Assembly (NCBI RefSeq): GCF_004152865.1 | Contig: NZ_SEOO01000013.1 | Span: forward strand, 43,890 to 107,889 | DNA from: Sphingobium cupriresistens | Lineage (GTDB): Bacteria > Pseudomonadota > Alphaproteobacteria > Sphingomonadales > Sphingomonadaceae | DNA: 64,000 bases | Direction: 5' to 3' | Shown here: one piece after another, positions 18,026 to 26,147 of the stretch | How the letters are laid out: every line of letters begins with the position of its first letter | Position numbering within the stretch: the stretch's first letter is position 1 | Made by a program: the position numbers and the translations under genes | Notes under the pieces: model-generated | What the model saw: only the letters and a program-made list of their open reading frames with translations | Told to the model about the DNA's origin: nothing | Database searches by the model: none

Positions 18026-18934
18026 ATGTATGCCCGTCTGATCCCCCTGTCGTTGCTGCTCTTCGCCCTGCCCGCCGCGGCGCAGGCTGGCGAATCGGCA
18101 CTATTGCCCCCCGCCGTCCGCGAAATGATGGAGGCGGCGATCGCCAACGGCAATGAAACCGACATCGCCACCGTGTCCAAGATCGCCAAGCAGACCAATC
18201 CGGCGTCGGCCGACGAAATCCAGCGCATGGTCAATAGCTGGAAGGAGCGGACCAAGGCGACCCACGACACTGTGATTCGCGAAGCGCGCTTCAACGAACT
18301 ATGGACCGGCCGGGTCGAAGCGGGCGGCTTCCGCTCTACCGGTTCCACCAGCGAACTGGGCATTACCCTGGCGGCGACCGCGACTCGCGCCGGGCTGCAA
18401 TGGTCGCACAAACTGACCGCCGCCGTCGATTATCGCCGCGCCAATGGCGTAACCTCGCGCGAGCGCTATTTCGCGGGTTACGAACCCAAATATGAATTCG
18501 ATCCGCGCGGTTTCGTCTACGGTCTCGCGCAGTTCGAACGTGACACGTCGATCGGCTATGACGAGCGATACACCTCGTCAATCGGCGTCGGGTATAAGCT
18601 GATCGTCAGCAAACCGATTGATCTATCGGCCGATATCGGTCCATCCATCCGCCACGTTAAATATATGATCGGCGAACGGGAAACCAAATTGGGCGTCCGC
18701 GGATCGATGGCGTTGGCCTGGCGCGCGACGCCGACGGTGACGTTCAAGCAGACCGCATCGGGCTACGCCGAAAGCGACGTCTATACCCTCAACGCCCTGT
18801 CCTCGGTCGAAACCAAGGTCAGCACACGGCTGTCGGCGGCTTTTTCCTATAACATCCAATATGAATCGGAGACATTGCTGTCCACCCGCGACCTGGACAC
18901 CCTCAGTCGCCTGACCCTGACCTATGATTTCTGA
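18026..18934 (+). CDS. DUF481 family outer-membrane protein (YdiY-like)
   Basis: A 302-residue protein with a clear signal peptide (1-21, ending A-A-A-Q-A-G) and a C-terminal half of alternating strands that ends in T-L-T-Y-D-F, an outer-membrane beta-barrel terminus. The part from about residue 95 fits DUF481 (putative salt-induced outer-membrane protein). The region at 30-85 is helical and precedes the barrel. Function unknown. Single gene after rppH, followed by the M20 hydrolase 59 bases later. Confidence 0.8.
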   Translation: MYARLIPLSLLLFALPAAAQAGESALLPPAVREMMEAAIANGNETDIATVSKIAKQTNPASADEIQRMVNSWKERTKATHDTVIREARFNELWTGRVEAGGFRSTGSTSELGITLAATATRAGLQWSHKLTAAVDYRRANGVTSRERYFAGYEPKYEFDPRGFVYGLAQFERDTSIGYDERYTSSIGVGYKLIVSKPIDLSADIGPSIRHVKYMIGERETKLGVRGSMALAWRATPTVTFKQTASGYAESDVYTLNALSSVETKVSTRLSAAFSYNIQYESETLLSTRDLDTLSRLTLTYDF

Positions 18935-18993
18935 ACCACGCAATTTTATTGCGGGGGTGGAGACGCGCCCGGCGCTCTGATAGACCAGAGCGG

Positions 18994-20238
18994 ATGAGGG
19001 ATTTTTCATCGCAGGAACGAATGCTGCTCGACCGCGCTGCCGCCGCGCCGATGCTGGCGCAGACGCAGGATTGGGCGGCGATCAACAGCGGATCGCGCAA
19101 TCTGGGCGGGCTGGCCCGGATGGCGGATGTGCTGGCCGACGCCTTTTCCGCGCTGCCCGGCGCGATCCGACTGGTCGATCCCGCGCCGGTCGAAAGCATA
19201 TCGCCGGACGGCCGCGTCCAGACGATCGACCATGGTCGCCATCTCCATCTGTCCGTGCGCCCCGACGCGCCCATCCGCCTGCTCCTGACCGGGCATATGG
19301 ACACGGTGTTCCCCATCGATCACCCTTTCCAGCAGCAACGCTGGTTGGAGCCGGGCGTCCTCAACGGCCCCGGCGTCGCCGACATGAAGGGCGGGATCGC
19401 GGTCATGCTCGCAGCGCTCCATGCTATCGAGGGATCGGACGCTGTCGCCACGCTGGGCTATGATGTCGTCATCAACAGCGACGAGGAAGTAGGCAGCGCA
19501 TCGTCCGCGGCGCTGTTGCGGGGACTGGCGGCGGGTAAGCTGGCGGCCTTCACCTACGAGCCGTCCGCATTGCCCGACGGCACGCTGGCCGGCGCGCGGG
19601 CGGGGAGCGGCAATTTCTCCATCATCGTCACGGGCCTGAGCGCCCATGCCGGGCGCAACCCCGATGACGGCCGCAACGCCCTGCTCGCCGCCGCTGACCT
19701 GGCGCTGCGGCTGAAGGCGGGCAGCGGTGCCGGATTTTCCTGCAACCCTGCGAAGATCGATGGCGGCAGCCCGAACAATGTCGTGCCCGACCATGCCGTG
19801 TTGCGCGTCAATTTCCGGCCGCGCACGCCGGAAGACGAGGTCGTCGCCCGCGCCCTGATCGACCGGTCCATGGCCGATGTCGCGCGCGACCATGACGTCA
19901 GCCTGCATCTCCACGGTGGCTTTGGTCGCCCGCCCAAGCCCATGGACCCCAAGGCGCAGGCGCTGTTCGGGCTGGTGCGGCAATGCGGCGCGGACCTCAG
20001 CCTCACCATCGGCTGGCGCGATACCGGCGGGGTATGCGACGGCAATAATATCGCGGCCTGCGGCGTGCCGGTGGTCGACACGATGGGCGTGCGCGGCGGT
20101 AACATCCATAGCGACGCCGAATTTCTGCTGACCGACAGCCTGCCCGAACGGGCGCAACTATCCGCGCTGGCGCTGTGGCGGATCGCGCAGGGCCAGTTCG
20201 ATCCGGCGCAATTTATAAAAGAGGGGATCACCGCTTGA
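18994..20238 (+). CDS. M20 family metallopeptidase/hydrolase linked to arginine catabolism
   Basis: Zinc-dependent amidohydrolase of the M20 (ArgE/DapE/CPG2) type, 414 residues. Metal ligands appear in order: L-T-G-H-M-D-T, G-V-A-D-M-K-G-G, N-S-D-E-E-V-G-S and, near the end, H-S-D-A-E-F. The lid domain lies in the middle (about 185-310). It directly precedes astA, whose start overlaps this stop by 3 bases. A role as a deacylase in the arginine/ornithine pathway, perhaps in place of AstE, is inference from context. The start at 18994 gives MRDFSSQERMLLDRAAA; the frame is open 15 codons further. Confidence 0.8.
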   Translation: MRDFSSQERMLLDRAAAAPMLAQTQDWAAINSGSRNLGGLARMADVLADAFSALPGAIRLVDPAPVESISPDGRVQTIDHGRHLHLSVRPDAPIRLLLTGHMDTVFPIDHPFQQQRWLEPGVLNGPGVADMKGGIAVMLAALHAIEGSDAVATLGYDVVINSDEEVGSASSAALLRGLAAGKLAAFTYEPSALPDGTLAGARAGSGNFSIIVTGLSAHAGRNPDDGRNALLAAADLALRLKAGSGAGFSCNPAKIDGGSPNNVVPDHAVLRVNFRPRTPEDEVVARALIDRSMADVARDHDVSLHLHGGFGRPPKPMDPKAQALFGLVRQCGADLSLTIGWRDTGGVCDGNNIAACGVPVVDTMGVRGGNIHSDAEFLLTDSLPERAQLSALALWRIAQGQFDPAQFIKEGITA

Positions 20239-21254
20239 GCTTCATCATGCGCATCGCGCGCGCCGACGATTTGCAGACGCTCTATGAGATGGCGAAGCTG
20301 ACCGGCGGCGGCTTCACCAACCTGCCGCCCGATCGCACGGCGCTGTCCGCCAAGCTGGAGCGCACCGAAAAAGCGCTCGCACGCCAAGGCGACGGCATCG
20401 AAGACGAACTGATCGTCATGGTGCTGGAAAATGTCGAGACGGGCCAGGTCCGCGGCACCTGCCAGATATTCTCGACCGTGGGCCAAAGCTGGCCCTTCTA
20501 CAGCTATCGTCTGGGCGTGCTGACCCAGCATAGCCGGGAACTGGGCCGCACCTTCCGCGCGCAGATGCTTTCGCTCACCACCGATCTGGAAGGATCGGTC
20601 GAGGTCGGCGGCCTGTTCCTTCACCCGCGCGAGCGGGCCGAGGGGCTGGGGTTGTTGCTGGCGCGCAGCCGCTATCTCTATATCCGCAGCCATCGCGCGC
20701 GCTTTGGCGACCGGGTGATTGCAGAATTGCGCGGCGTCATCGACGAAGCGGGTGGATCGCCCTTCTGGGACGGCCTGGCCGGTCGCTTCTTCGGCATGAA
20801 TTTTCAGGAAGCGGACGAGTTCAACGCGGTGAACGGCAATCAGTTCATCGCCGACCTGATGCCCAAGACGCCCATCTATACCGCCATGCTGACCGACAGC
20901 GCCCGCGCCGTCATCGGCCTGCCCCACCCCAATGGCCGCGCGGCGATGCGGATGCTGGAGACGGAGGGGTTCGACAATGCCGGCTATGTCGATATCTTCG
21001 ACGGCGGCCCGACCATGGTGGGACAGATCGACCAGCTAAAGACGATCGCAGCGGCCCGCGACGTCATCCTCTCCGCTACCCATGAAAAGGGTGGGGACAA
21101 GATGCTGATCGCGACCGGCAAACTGGCCGATTATCGCTGCACCTGGGGCTTCGTGCAGGAAGGCGCGAATGGCGCGGTGTCGCTCGACGCGGCCAGCGCG
21201 GCGCGGCTCGGCCTCGAAACCGGCGGCTCCTTCACCATGGCGGGGCGGGCATGA
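20235..21254 (+). CDS. astA: Arginine N-succinyltransferase AstA
   Basis: First step of the AST pathway: arginine plus succinyl-CoA. The 339 residues match the family (about 340). Typical stretches are R-I-A-R-A-D-D-L near the start, E-V-G-G-L-F-L-H-P and R-F-F-G-M-N-F near the middle, and G-G-P-T-M-V near the end. A TTG start at 20235 overlaps the stop of the hydrolase gene (TTGA) and has GAGGGG at the right spacing; an ATG at 20247 is the alternative but is 20 bases from that site. Followed by astB with a 4-base overlap. Confidence 0.92.
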   Translation: MSFIMRIARADDLQTLYEMAKLTGGGFTNLPPDRTALSAKLERTEKALARQGDGIEDELIVMVLENVETGQVRGTCQIFSTVGQSWPFYSYRLGVLTQHSRELGRTFRAQMLSLTTDLEGSVEVGGLFLHPRERAEGLGLLLARSRYLYIRSHRARFGDRVIAELRGVIDEAGGSPFWDGLAGRFFGMNFQEADEFNAVNGNQFIADLMPKTPIYTAMLTDSARAVIGLPHPNGRAAMRMLETEGFDNAGYVDIFDGGPTMVGQIDQLKTIAAARDVILSATHEKGGDKMLIATGKLADYRCTWGFVQEGANGAVSLDAASAARLGLETGGSFTMAGRA

Positions 21255-22510
21255 GCGTCCGGGAAATCAATTTCGACGGGATCGTCGGTCCCAGCCACAA
21301 TTATGCGGGCCTCAGCCTCGGCAATCTCGCGTCCGCGCGCAATGCCGGCGCGGTGGCGCATCCGCGCGCGGCGGCGCTACAAGGGCTGGAAAAGATGCGC
21401 GGCAATATCCGCCTCGGCCTCGCCCAGGGCATCTTCCTGCCACAATGGCGGCCCGACGTCGCCTGGCTGACGAAGCTGGGCACCGATGTCGGCGACGCCG
21501 ATCCCCATATTCGAGCGGCCGCCATGTCCGCTTCCTCCATGTGGGCGGCCAACGCCGCCACGGTGTCGCCCGCCAGCGACACGGCGGATGGGCGGACACA
21601 CCTGACCGTCGCCAATCTCGTCACCATGCCGCATCGCAGCCATGAATGGCCGCAGACTCTGGCGCAGCTCCGGATCGCCTTTTCCGACACCCGCGCCTTT
21701 GCCGTCCATGATCCCATCCCCGCCCCCTTTGGCGACGAGGGCGCGGCCAATCATATGCGTCTGGCCGAACGCCACGACCAGCCGGGCGTGGAGGTGTTCG
21801 TCTATGGCCGGTCGGGCGGCGCCTTCCCCGCCCGCCAGCATCGGGAGGCCAGCAAGGCGGTCGCCCGCATCCATGGCCTCGATCCGGCGCGCACCCTGTT
21901 CGTCGAACAGTCCGAAGCCGCGATCGCTGCGGGCGCCTTCCATAATGACGTCGTCGCCGTGGCGAACGAGCGCGTGCTGTTCACCCATGAGCAGGCCTTT
22001 GCCGACAAAGACGCTTTCTACGCCGATCTGCGCGTCGCCCTGCCCTGCGTCGAGATCGTGGAGGTGCCCGCCAGCGCGGTCAGCCTGGCCGATGCGATCA
22101 AATCCTATCTGTTCAACGCGCAACTCGTCACCCTGTCTGATGGCGGCATGGCGCTGATCCTGCCGACAGAGGCGCGGGACACCCCCGCAGTCTGGACCTG
22201 GCTGGAACAGATGATCGCGGGCAACGGCCCGATCCGCCGCGTCGTGCCGGTCGATGTGCGTCAATCCATGGCCAATGGCGGCGGCCCCGCCTGCCTGCGG
22301 CTGCGCGTCGTCGCCGATCCCGTCGACATCGATCCGCGCTTCCTGGTGGACGAAGCGCAGTTGGATAATATTGCGCGGATCGTGTCCCAATATTGGCCAG
22401 AATCGATCGCGCCCCAGGATTTGAGCGACACACGGCTGATTGCCCGGATCGAGCAATCATGGTTAACGCTTGTTGACCATTTGCAGCTGTCGGGCGATCT
22501 TTCGCCCTGA
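21251..22510 (+). CDS. astB: N-succinylarginine dihydrolase AstB
   Basis: Second step of the AST pathway: N2-succinylarginine to succinylornithine, ammonia and CO2. The 419 residues begin V-R-E-I-N-F-D-G-I-V-G-P-S-H-N-Y-A-G-L, a highly typical AstB start, and contain the expected Cys/His/Glu amidinotransferase-fold residues, including G-G-G-P-A-C-L-R-L near residue 345. The ATG overlaps the astA stop by 4 bases. astC, astD and astE are not in the window. Confidence 0.95.
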   Translation: MSVREINFDGIVGPSHNYAGLSLGNLASARNAGAVAHPRAAALQGLEKMRGNIRLGLAQGIFLPQWRPDVAWLTKLGTDVGDADPHIRAAAMSASSMWAANAATVSPASDTADGRTHLTVANLVTMPHRSHEWPQTLAQLRIAFSDTRAFAVHDPIPAPFGDEGAANHMRLAERHDQPGVEVFVYGRSGGAFPARQHREASKAVARIHGLDPARTLFVEQSEAAIAAGAFHNDVVAVANERVLFTHEQAFADKDAFYADLRVALPCVEIVEVPASAVSLADAIKSYLFNAQLVTLSDGGMALILPTEARDTPAVWTWLEQMIAGNGPIRRVVPVDVRQSMANGGGPACLRLRVVADPVDIDPRFLVDEAQLDNIARIVSQYWPESIAPQDLSDTRLIARIEQSWLTLVDHLQLSGDLSP

Positions 22511-22539
22511 TGGCGGGGGCAACGCCGGATGGAATCGAT

Positions 22540-22755
22540 ATGGAACGGATCAAGAGCCTCTTCATCATCAAGACCAAGTTCGAGGCGTTTCTGGTGATCT
22601 ATGCCCTCGCGCTGGGCGCTGCCGAGCGCGGCCATGTCTATATGCAGCAATATCCCGGCGCCGGCGGCCATCTGCTGGCGCTCGCCTGTTCCGGCGCCGT
22701 GTTCATGGCGGGTGGCAAGATCCTCGACGCGCTGGATTATCAGCGGGGAATCTAG
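22540..22755 (+). CDS. Small conserved membrane protein of unknown function
   Basis: A 71-residue protein, MERIKSLFIIKTKFEAFLVI at the start, with two hydrophobic helices (about 15-34 and 47-62). The frame is open from 22510, overlapping the end of astB; the ATG at 22540 is preferred because the conserved-looking part begins there. It does not belong to a family I can name. It is probably cotranscribed with astB. Confidence 0.6.
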   Translation: MERIKSLFIIKTKFEAFLVIYALALGAAERGHVYMQQYPGAGGHLLALACSGAVFMAGGKILDALDYQRGI

Positions 22756-22756
22756 A

Positions 22757-22800
22757 GCGTTTTTCAAGCAGGCAGATTCACCTGCTGACTCGGAAAACGC
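22757..22800. repeat. Short palindromic interspersed repeat
   Basis: GCGTTTTTC (22757-22765) and GGAAAACGC (22792-22800) form outer arms, with AGCAGG (22767-22772) and CCTGCT (22781-22786) as inner arms. This GAGCGTTTT...GGAAAACGC pattern resembles interspersed palindromes common in alphaproteobacterial intergenic DNA. It follows the small membrane protein stop and may act as a transcript end. The rest of the 195-base gap up to 22952 shows nothing else. Confidence 0.55.
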
Positions 22801-22951
22801 GCCAAATCAAAAGACTAGAGCAACTGAGCAGATGCAATCGGATCGGCTGCTCTTGCGACTGCCCTCGTTCCGAAACGGATCGAACTGCGCCACAACCACA
22901 GTCCGTTCTGCATTATCCTGCCTGCGTTCACGACAACGGAGTGCCGACAGG

Positions 22952-23836
22952 ATGCTGGACGATCGACGCAGGCGCAGCGTGCCCGCCGCCGAACTGGTGC
23001 GCAATTTCGCCCATTGGCGCGAGGTCGGATCGCACGAACCGGTGATGGTGACCCATCATGGCCGCGAAACCCATGTCTTCATGGGGCTGGACCGGTTCCG
23101 CACGATGACGATCGGCGATGATGGCGCGGTGGCGCCCGACCGCACCTTCGAACTCGCCGCCCGCATCCATCAGGGCCTGGTCCTGTGCCGCGGCGACCTC
23201 ACCATCGACTATGTCAATGGCGTCGCTCTGGCGATGGCCAAACGCTGGGACCGGCATCTGGAGGGACAGTCGCTATGGGAGGCCTTTCCCGAACTGGCCG
23301 GCACGTTGACGGAGGCGCATATCCGCCACAGTCTGGCCTCTGGCGAAGCGAGCGCGGCCGATATCCCGTCCCCCTTTCGCAGCGATGTCTGGCTGCATGT
23401 CCAGACCTTCCCCTTTGCCAGCGGCGTCGCGCTGCTGCTACGGGACATCACCGCCGACATGCAGCGCCACCGGCTGGCTGACGTCAAATCGGCCATCCTC
23501 AAGGCGATGGGCGTGCATGGCGGTGTGGGCTATGTCCGCGTATCGATGCGGGGTTTCATCGATGTCGTGAACGACAGTTTCTGCGCGATGGTGGGTCTGA
23601 CCGCCGATCGGCTGGCGGACGCCCCAGTCGCCGATCTGGTCGCGCTGCCCGCCCGGCCCCATTTTCGCGAGCGGATGGAGCGGGTGCTGCGCGGCGAAGG
23701 CGACATGCGCTTTCCCACTCAATTGCTGACCAACGATGGTTCGCTCGCGCCGACCGACGCGGCGATCGCCCGGTTGCACGGCATTTATGGACCGGAGGGG
23801 GCGGTGATCGTCATGACCCCCACGAACGCCGCCTGA
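22952..23836 (+). CDS. PAS-domain protein with an N-terminal Phd/YefM-like domain
   Basis: The first 50 residues (S-V-P-A-A-E-L-V-R-N-F then P-V-M-V-T-H-H-G-R-E-T and G-L-D-R-F) read like a Phd/YefM antitoxin DNA-binding fold. Two PAS-like domains follow: about 65-170 (L-V-L-C-R-G-D-L-T-I-D-Y-V-N-G) and about 185-294 (G-F-I-D-V-V-N-D-S-F-C-A-M-V-G-L). No kinase, GGDEF or other output domain follows, so the N-terminus may be the output: a sensory DNA-binding regulator. The ATG at 22952 was chosen because the Phd-like part starts there; the open frame before it is repeat and spacer. No toxin gene is adjacent. Confidence 0.7.
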   Translation: MLDDRRRRSVPAAELVRNFAHWREVGSHEPVMVTHHGRETHVFMGLDRFRTMTIGDDGAVAPDRTFELAARIHQGLVLCRGDLTIDYVNGVALAMAKRWDRHLEGQSLWEAFPELAGTLTEAHIRHSLASGEASAADIPSPFRSDVWLHVQTFPFASGVALLLRDITADMQRHRLADVKSAILKAMGVHGGVGYVRVSMRGFIDVVNDSFCAMVGLTADRLADAPVADLVALPARPHFRERMERVLRGEGDMRFPTQLLTNDGSLAPTDAAIARLHGIYGPEGAVIVMTPTNAA

Positions 23837-24006
23837 ATGTGCGACAACAACGTCCATATCGGAGGATGCCAGGCGGCCCTGCGCAAGCTTTGCGCCAAAG
23901 TCCGCTTTTCGCCTGCCGGACGCGCCTGCCGACTATGTAAAATCCGTCAATCGCGCGGTTGGCGAAGCAAACCCGATATTGAACCGCGCGCTCTAGCATC
24001 CCCCTC

Positions 24007-24471
24007 ATGCCCTACGATAGCGCCCGCCCTGTCACCCGCCATCCTGTCACCCGATCGCGTCGACCGCTGGCCGCCCTGCGGCGCCATCAGGCCGGCAGCA
24101 GCCTGATCGAGGCGGCCTTCGCCCTGCCGCTGCTCATCCTGCTGCTGATGGGCATATTGGCCTATGGCAACTGGTTCATGACCGCCCACAGCCTCCAGCA
24201 AGCGGCGAATGACGCTGCTCGCGCATCGGTGGCCGGGCTGAACGCGACCGAACGCCGCACCCTGGTCGATCAGAGCGTCGTCGCCGCCCGCGCCGCCTTT
24301 CCGGTCGCCGGCGCCCAGACGATCGCCGTCAGCACTGGCGAAAGCAGCGGCTATTACACCGTCACGCTGCGCTACACCCTCGCGAGCGCGCCGCTATTCG
24401 CGGCCATGCCCTTGCCCATGCCCGGCAATGTGCTGGAACGCAGCGCCGTCGTGCGGATCGCCAGCCAATGA
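24007..24471 (+). CDS. TadE-like pilus assembly protein
   Basis: A 154-residue pseudopilin-like protein: a basic N-terminus, then G-S-S-L-I-E-A-A-F-A-L-P-L-L and a hydrophobic helix (about 35-56). This is the TadE/TadG pseudopilin start, with Glu at position 5 of the mature-type region. TadE proteins are minor components of the Flp (tight adherence) pilus. It overlaps the following TadG-like gene by 4 bases. No tadABC, cpaB or flp gene is in the window. Confidence 0.8.
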   Translation: MPYDSARPVTRHPVTRSRRPLAALRRHQAGSSLIEAAFALPLLILLLMGILAYGNWFMTAHSLQQAANDAARASVAGLNATERRTLVDQSVVAARAAFPVAGAQTIAVSTGESSGYYTVTLRYTLASAPLFAAMPLPMPGNVLERSAVVRIASQ

Positions 24472-26093
24472 TCGGCGCGCGCCTTGGCCGGGCGCTGGCG
24501 CGGGACCGGCATGGCGGCGTGACGTTCATCCTGGCCGGGTCGCTGTTCATGCTGGCGGGCGCCGCCACCGTCGCGGTCGATCTGGGGTCGGTCTATCTGG
24601 CCCGTCGCCAGTTGCAGGGTGTGGCGGACGCCGCCGCGCTGGCCGCCGCCGATGGCGGACGCACCGCCGCCGAACAACTGGTGGGGCGCAGCGGGATCAG
24701 CGGCGCAGCGCTCGCGACCTTCGACAGCGGCAGCTATGTCGCCGATCCTTCCTTGCCCTTGGACCAGCGTTTCCGCGCGGGCGACGCCAATGGCGGCGCG
24801 ATGCGGGTGGAGGTGCGCCGCCGCGCGCCGCTCTTCTTCGGCCGATTGCTGGTCGGCCGCGACGGCATCGACCTCAGCGCCCGCGCCACCGCCGCCCGCA
24901 CCGACGCCGCCGCCTTTTCACTCGGCACCGGCCTCGCCTCGATCAGCGGCGGATTGCCCAACATGCTGCTGTCCAACCTCGCCGGGACCGAACTCAACCT
25001 GTCGGTCATGGACTATAATGGCCTGGCCAGCGCCAATCTCGACCTGCTGCATGTCGCCGATGCGCTGCGAGTGCGGACCGGGCGCGACGGGGAAGCCTAT
25101 GGCGCGCTGTTCGACCGGGACATTCCGTTGACCGACCTGCTGGCCGCGATGGCGGACAGCGCCGGGACCAGTCCCGCCGCCGCCACGCTGCTGGCGCTGT
25201 CGAGCCGCATTCCCGGCCGCTCCACCCGCCTGAGCGACATCGTCGATCTTGGCCCGATGCGCGGCGCGGTCAGCGCCACCGGCCAACCCAATATCCTGCT
25301 CGATGCTTTCTCGATGCTGCGCATGGTGCTCAGCCCGCCATTGGGAACGACCGTGCCGATGGACCTGCGCGTCACCGTGCCGGGCCTCACCAGCACCCGG
25401 CTGATGCTGGTGACGGGCGAGGGACAGGCCAGATCGCCGCTGATGAGCATCACCGCCAAGCGCGACGTGGTGCTGCGCACCGCCCAGACCCGCATCTATC
25501 TGGAAAGCTCCGTCGCCACCGCGCTGTCCGGCATAGCCTCCGTGCGCGTGCCGCTTTATGTCGAACTGGCGGCGGCGGAGGCGCGCCTGTCGGATATCCA
25601 GTGCGGCAGCGATGGGGGCGTCACCCTGGCGGTCACGCCATCGGTTGGCACCGCGGCGCTGGGCGATGTCGATATGACTGCGCTGACCAATTTCTCGGCC
25701 TCCGCCAACCCGCGCGCGGCCGTGCTGGCGCAGACGCTGGGGACGCGCATCACCGGCTATGCCAATATCAGCCTGGGCGGCACGCAAACCCATAATGTCC
25801 ATTTCTCCCCGTCGGAGATCAGCGCGCAGCAGGCCAAGACCGTCAGCACCCAGGATCTGACGCAGGGCATCGCCGCCAGCTTGGCGGGCCAGACCCAGAT
25901 ACAGGTGTCGCTGCTGGGCATCACCATAGGCAACAGCCCGCTCAGCCCGCTGGTCGGCGCCGTACTGGGCACCACCGCACCGCTGCTGGACGGCATCGTC
26001 AACAGCGTCACCGCCACGCTGGGCGTCCGGGTCGGGGCGGCGGAGGTGCGCGTGCATCAGCGGCGCTGCGGCATGGCGGCTATCGTCGCCTGA
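24468..26093 (+). CDS. TadG-like protein (putative Flp pilus assembly/secreted)
   Basis: The 541-residue protein starts with G-G-V-T-F-I-L-A-G-S-L-F and one membrane helix (about 18-40), then Y-L-A-R-R-Q-L-Q-G-V-A-D-A-A-A-L-A-A-A-D, the typical TadG N-terminal domain. The long remainder is Ala/Gly/Ser/Thr-rich and presumably lies outside the membrane; it lacks an obvious von Willebrand A metal motif. Coupled to the TadE-like gene by ATGA overlap. Function in surface attachment is inferred from family alone. Confidence 0.75.
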   Translation: MIGARLGRALARDRHGGVTFILAGSLFMLAGAATVAVDLGSVYLARRQLQGVADAAALAAADGGRTAAEQLVGRSGISGAALATFDSGSYVADPSLPLDQRFRAGDANGGAMRVEVRRRAPLFFGRLLVGRDGIDLSARATAARTDAAAFSLGTGLASISGGLPNMLLSNLAGTELNLSVMDYNGLASANLDLLHVADALRVRTGRDGEAYGALFDRDIPLTDLLAAMADSAGTSPAAATLLALSSRIPGRSTRLSDIVDLGPMRGAVSATGQPNILLDAFSMLRMVLSPPLGTTVPMDLRVTVPGLTSTRLMLVTGEGQARSPLMSITAKRDVVLRTAQTRIYLESSVATALSGIASVRVPLYVELAAAEARLSDIQCGSDGGVTLAVTPSVGTAALGDVDMTALTNFSASANPRAAVLAQTLGTRITGYANISLGGTQTHNVHFSPSEISAQQAKTVSTQDLTQGIAASLAGQTQIQVSLLGITIGNSPLSPLVGAVLGTTAPLLDGIVNSVTATLGVRVGAAEVRVHQRRCGMAAIVA

Positions 26094-26147
26094 CCCTGGC
26101 CTTGATCTCCCCTTGCGCTGGCGGCGCTGCACCGTCAGGAGCAGGCC

